64,000 bases of DNA from contig NZ_LFBV01000004.1 of assembly GCF_001905345.1 (NCBI RefSeq), positions 124,001 to 188,000 on the forward strand, written 5' to 3'. Both the position numbers and the translations under genes were made by a program. The notes under the pieces are model-generated. The model searched no databases. It was not told where the DNA came from and saw only the letters and a program-made list of their open reading frames with translations. How positions within the stretch are numbered: the first letter of the stretch is position 1; each line of letters starts with the position of its first letter. Below are positions 62,500-64,000 of the stretch, in pieces. The DNA is from Streptomyces uncialis. GTDB taxonomy: Bacteria; Actinomycetota; Actinomycetes; Streptomycetales; Streptomycetaceae.

Positions 62500-62945
62500 T
62501 GCCGACCTCTCCCCGCTCCGTCGTCCCACGATCAGGCCCATGACGTGCCGTCACGCCCCACCAGCCTAGGGCCGCACGGATGCCCGGCCCGCGCGCCCGA
62601 TGGGACGGCCGCTCTCGCGACCGACCCTCCGGACCGGGCGGAACCTCCTCTGGGCCAACCGATCCTGACGGTGCTTCCCCGTGCCGTACCCGCTTTGGGC
62701 CTTGCGCCCGGCGTCCGGCGATTCTAAGTTAAGCCGTGATTCAACTGCGTTTAAGAACGCAGTTAAGCACTGTACGGCCCGTACCGTCCCCGGCCGTACC
62801 CCCTGCCCGATCCGGCTCCTCAACCGGCCTCACCACGGCCGGGCGCGGTCCGGTCCGCCCGCCACCCGGACGGACCCGGACCGCGCCACCCCGGTGGCCG
62901 CCCCCCGCAACGCCCCGCCCCGATCCACGCACCCAGGAGACTCCC
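62500..62945. promoter_or_regulatory. Divergent regulator / peptidase intergenic region
   Basis: 446 bp without a supported ORF. The central AT-rich island (62722-62770) contains AGTTAAGC twice in direct orientation (62727 and 62761) and a perfect 9-bp inverted repeat. CAGGAGAC at 62933-62940 is the peptidase ribosome site. Confidence 0.55.
62743..62764. promoter_or_regulatory. Perfect inverted repeat AACTGCGTT-TAAG-AACGCAGTT
   Basis: Nine-bp perfect arms with a four-base centre in the divergent promoter region. A strong candidate operator, probably for the adjacent HTH-TPR regulator. Confidence 0.6.
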
Positions 62946-64000
62946 GTGCGCATACGTCCCCGCGTCGCCGCCGTCGGCGCGACCGCGCTGCTCTGTGTCG
63001 CCGCCACCGCGGCCGGCCCGGCGGCCGCCGCCCCCGAACCGTCCGGCGCGGGCGCCGGGAAGGTGTCCGTCGAGTACTTCCCCTCGCCGGACGCCGAGGG
63101 CAGGTACACCGAGGTCCCGGCCTCCGCGCCCGGCAGGCTCACCGCCCAGAAGCGGTCCGCGCCGGACCGGGCCCCCGCCCGGGCGGCGGTGGGCGCGATC
63201 CAGGACACCGGCCCCACCGACGCCCGGCTGGACCTCGTCGTGATGGGTGACGGCTACACCGCCGGCCAGCAGGGGGACTTCCAGGCCGACGCCAGGGCCA
63301 AGGTCGAGGCCGTCTTCCAGATCGAGCCGTACAAGAGCTACCGCGACCTGTTCAACATCTGGGTCGTGGACGCCGTCTCCCAGGAGTCCGGGGTGTCCGG
63401 CGACCCCACCAAGGGCGTCGTACGGAACACGGCGCTGTCCTCGTACTTCTGGTGCGGTGACATCGAGCGGCTGCTGTGCGTCGACATCGACAAGGTCAGC
63501 GCGCACGCCGCGCGGGCCCCGGCCGCCGACATCGTCTTCGTCCTCGCGAACACCACGATGTACGGCGGCGCGGGCTACAGCGGCGTCCAGAACGACGTGG
63601 GCTACGACGGCATCGCCACCATGTCCTCCGACAACGACCGCGCCACCCTGATCGGGGCCCACGAACTCGGCCACTCCATCGGCCATCTCGCCGACGAGTA
63701 CACGTACGACAGCTACGGCCGCTACCAGGGCGCCGAGCCCGCCGACCGCAACTCCTCCGTCCACCAGGCGCCCCACCAGCTCGCCAACCGCGTCAAATGG
63801 TGGCGCTGGATGGGCGAGCAGGACCCGGCCGGCGGCACGGTCGGCACCTACGAGGGCAGCGGCTACCACCCCCAGGGCCTGTACCGGCCCACCGAGAACT
63901 CCCTGATGCGCAAGCTCGACACCGACGCCTTCAACCACGTCGGCCGCGAAGGCATGATCAACGGCTTCTACCGCTACGCCAAGGCACTCACCACCACCAC
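62946..64000 (+). CDS. Secreted zinc metallopeptidase, M64 family (3' end beyond window)
   Basis: The first 351 codons of an exported peptidase. Signal peptide of about 30 residues (basic start, hydrophobic core ATALLCVAATAAG, AAAAP cleavage region), a propeptide-like stretch, then the M64 (IgA peptidase) core: LDLVVMGDGYTAGQQ, Zn2+ motif HELGHSIGHLADEY (His239, His243, His249 or Asp/Glu nearby) and ENSLMRKL. GTG 62946 follows CAGGAGAC. Acts outside the cell on protein substrates. Confidence 0.92.
   Translation, partial: MRIRPRVAAVGATALLCVAATAAGPAAAAPEPSGAGAGKVSVEYFPSPDAEGRYTEVPASAPGRLTAQKRSAPDRAPARAAVGAIQDTGPTDARLDLVVMGDGYTAGQQGDFQADARAKVEAVFQIEPYKSYRDLFNIWVVDAVSQESGVSGDPTKGVVRNTALSSYFWCGDIERLLCVDIDKVSAHAARAPAADIVFVLANTTMYGGAGYSGVQNDVGYDGIATMSSDNDRATLIGAHELGHSIGHLADEYTYDSYGRYQGAEPADRNSSVHQAPHQLANRVKWWRWMGEQDPAGGTVGTYEGSGYHPQGLYRPTENSLMRKLDTDAFNHVGREGMINGFYRYAKALTTT

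Overview
The window is high-GC actinobacterial DNA and almost certainly a Streptomyces chromosome. The evidence is strongly C/G-biased third codon positions, many GTG starts, CutR/CutS proteins, a conservon (roadblock/DUF742/GTPase) operon with attached P450s, and the ubiquitous Streptomyces intergenic core GCGCAGTTCCCCGCGCCCC. No rRNA, tRNA, transposase, integrase or CRISPR array was seen.

Region 1 (1-22.8 kb) is conserved core. A sugar-lactone oxidase and an MFS exporter lie divergently from ferrochelatase. Then come an inositol-phosphatase-family enzyme, cutRS, a DUF4193 protein, a DUF3093 protein, a thioesterase, dut, a DUF3710 protein, an ABC ATPase, kdpDE (without kdpABC), an OB-fold protein, a DUF3159 membrane protein, the paired TrkA-type K+ regulators, an APC permease and an RNA m5U methyltransferase. 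From memory, this matches the mycobacterial suhB-dut-ceoBC-Rv2689c gene order, with cutRS, the ABC ATPase and kdpDE inserted.

Region 2 (22.8-36.4 kb) is an accessory defence island. It holds a type II-like Wadjet system (jetA-jetB-jetC-jetD, DNA-loop-extruding anti-plasmid defence) in which jetD carries an in-frame amber codon. An unknown helical protein on the other strand follows, then a McrBC-type restriction pair whose McrB starts with a DUF4357-like domain.

Region 3 (36.4-46 kb) is a cytochrome bd operon (cydA-cydB-cydD-cydC, minus strand) divergent from a LysR regulator, followed by a [2Fe-2S] ferredoxin and its reductase. CydD is riddled with in-frame minisatellites. A long inverted-repeat element fills 46.0-46.5 kb.

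Region 4 (46.6-53.8 kb) carries cell-envelope genes: a Lipoprotein_15-type lipoprotein, a LysM-like membrane protein, an unrecognised protein with repeats on both sides, a DUF1996 exported protein, and an ECF sigma/anti-sigma pair.

Region 5 (54.6-60.8 kb) is a complete conservon: CvnA sensor ATPase, CvnB roadblock, CvnC DUF742, CvnD GTPase and a P450 lacking the ExxR motif. A canonical P450 and a crotonase-fold protein follow. The window ends with a helix-turn-helix/TPR regulator divergent from a secreted M64-type metallopeptidase that runs off the edge.
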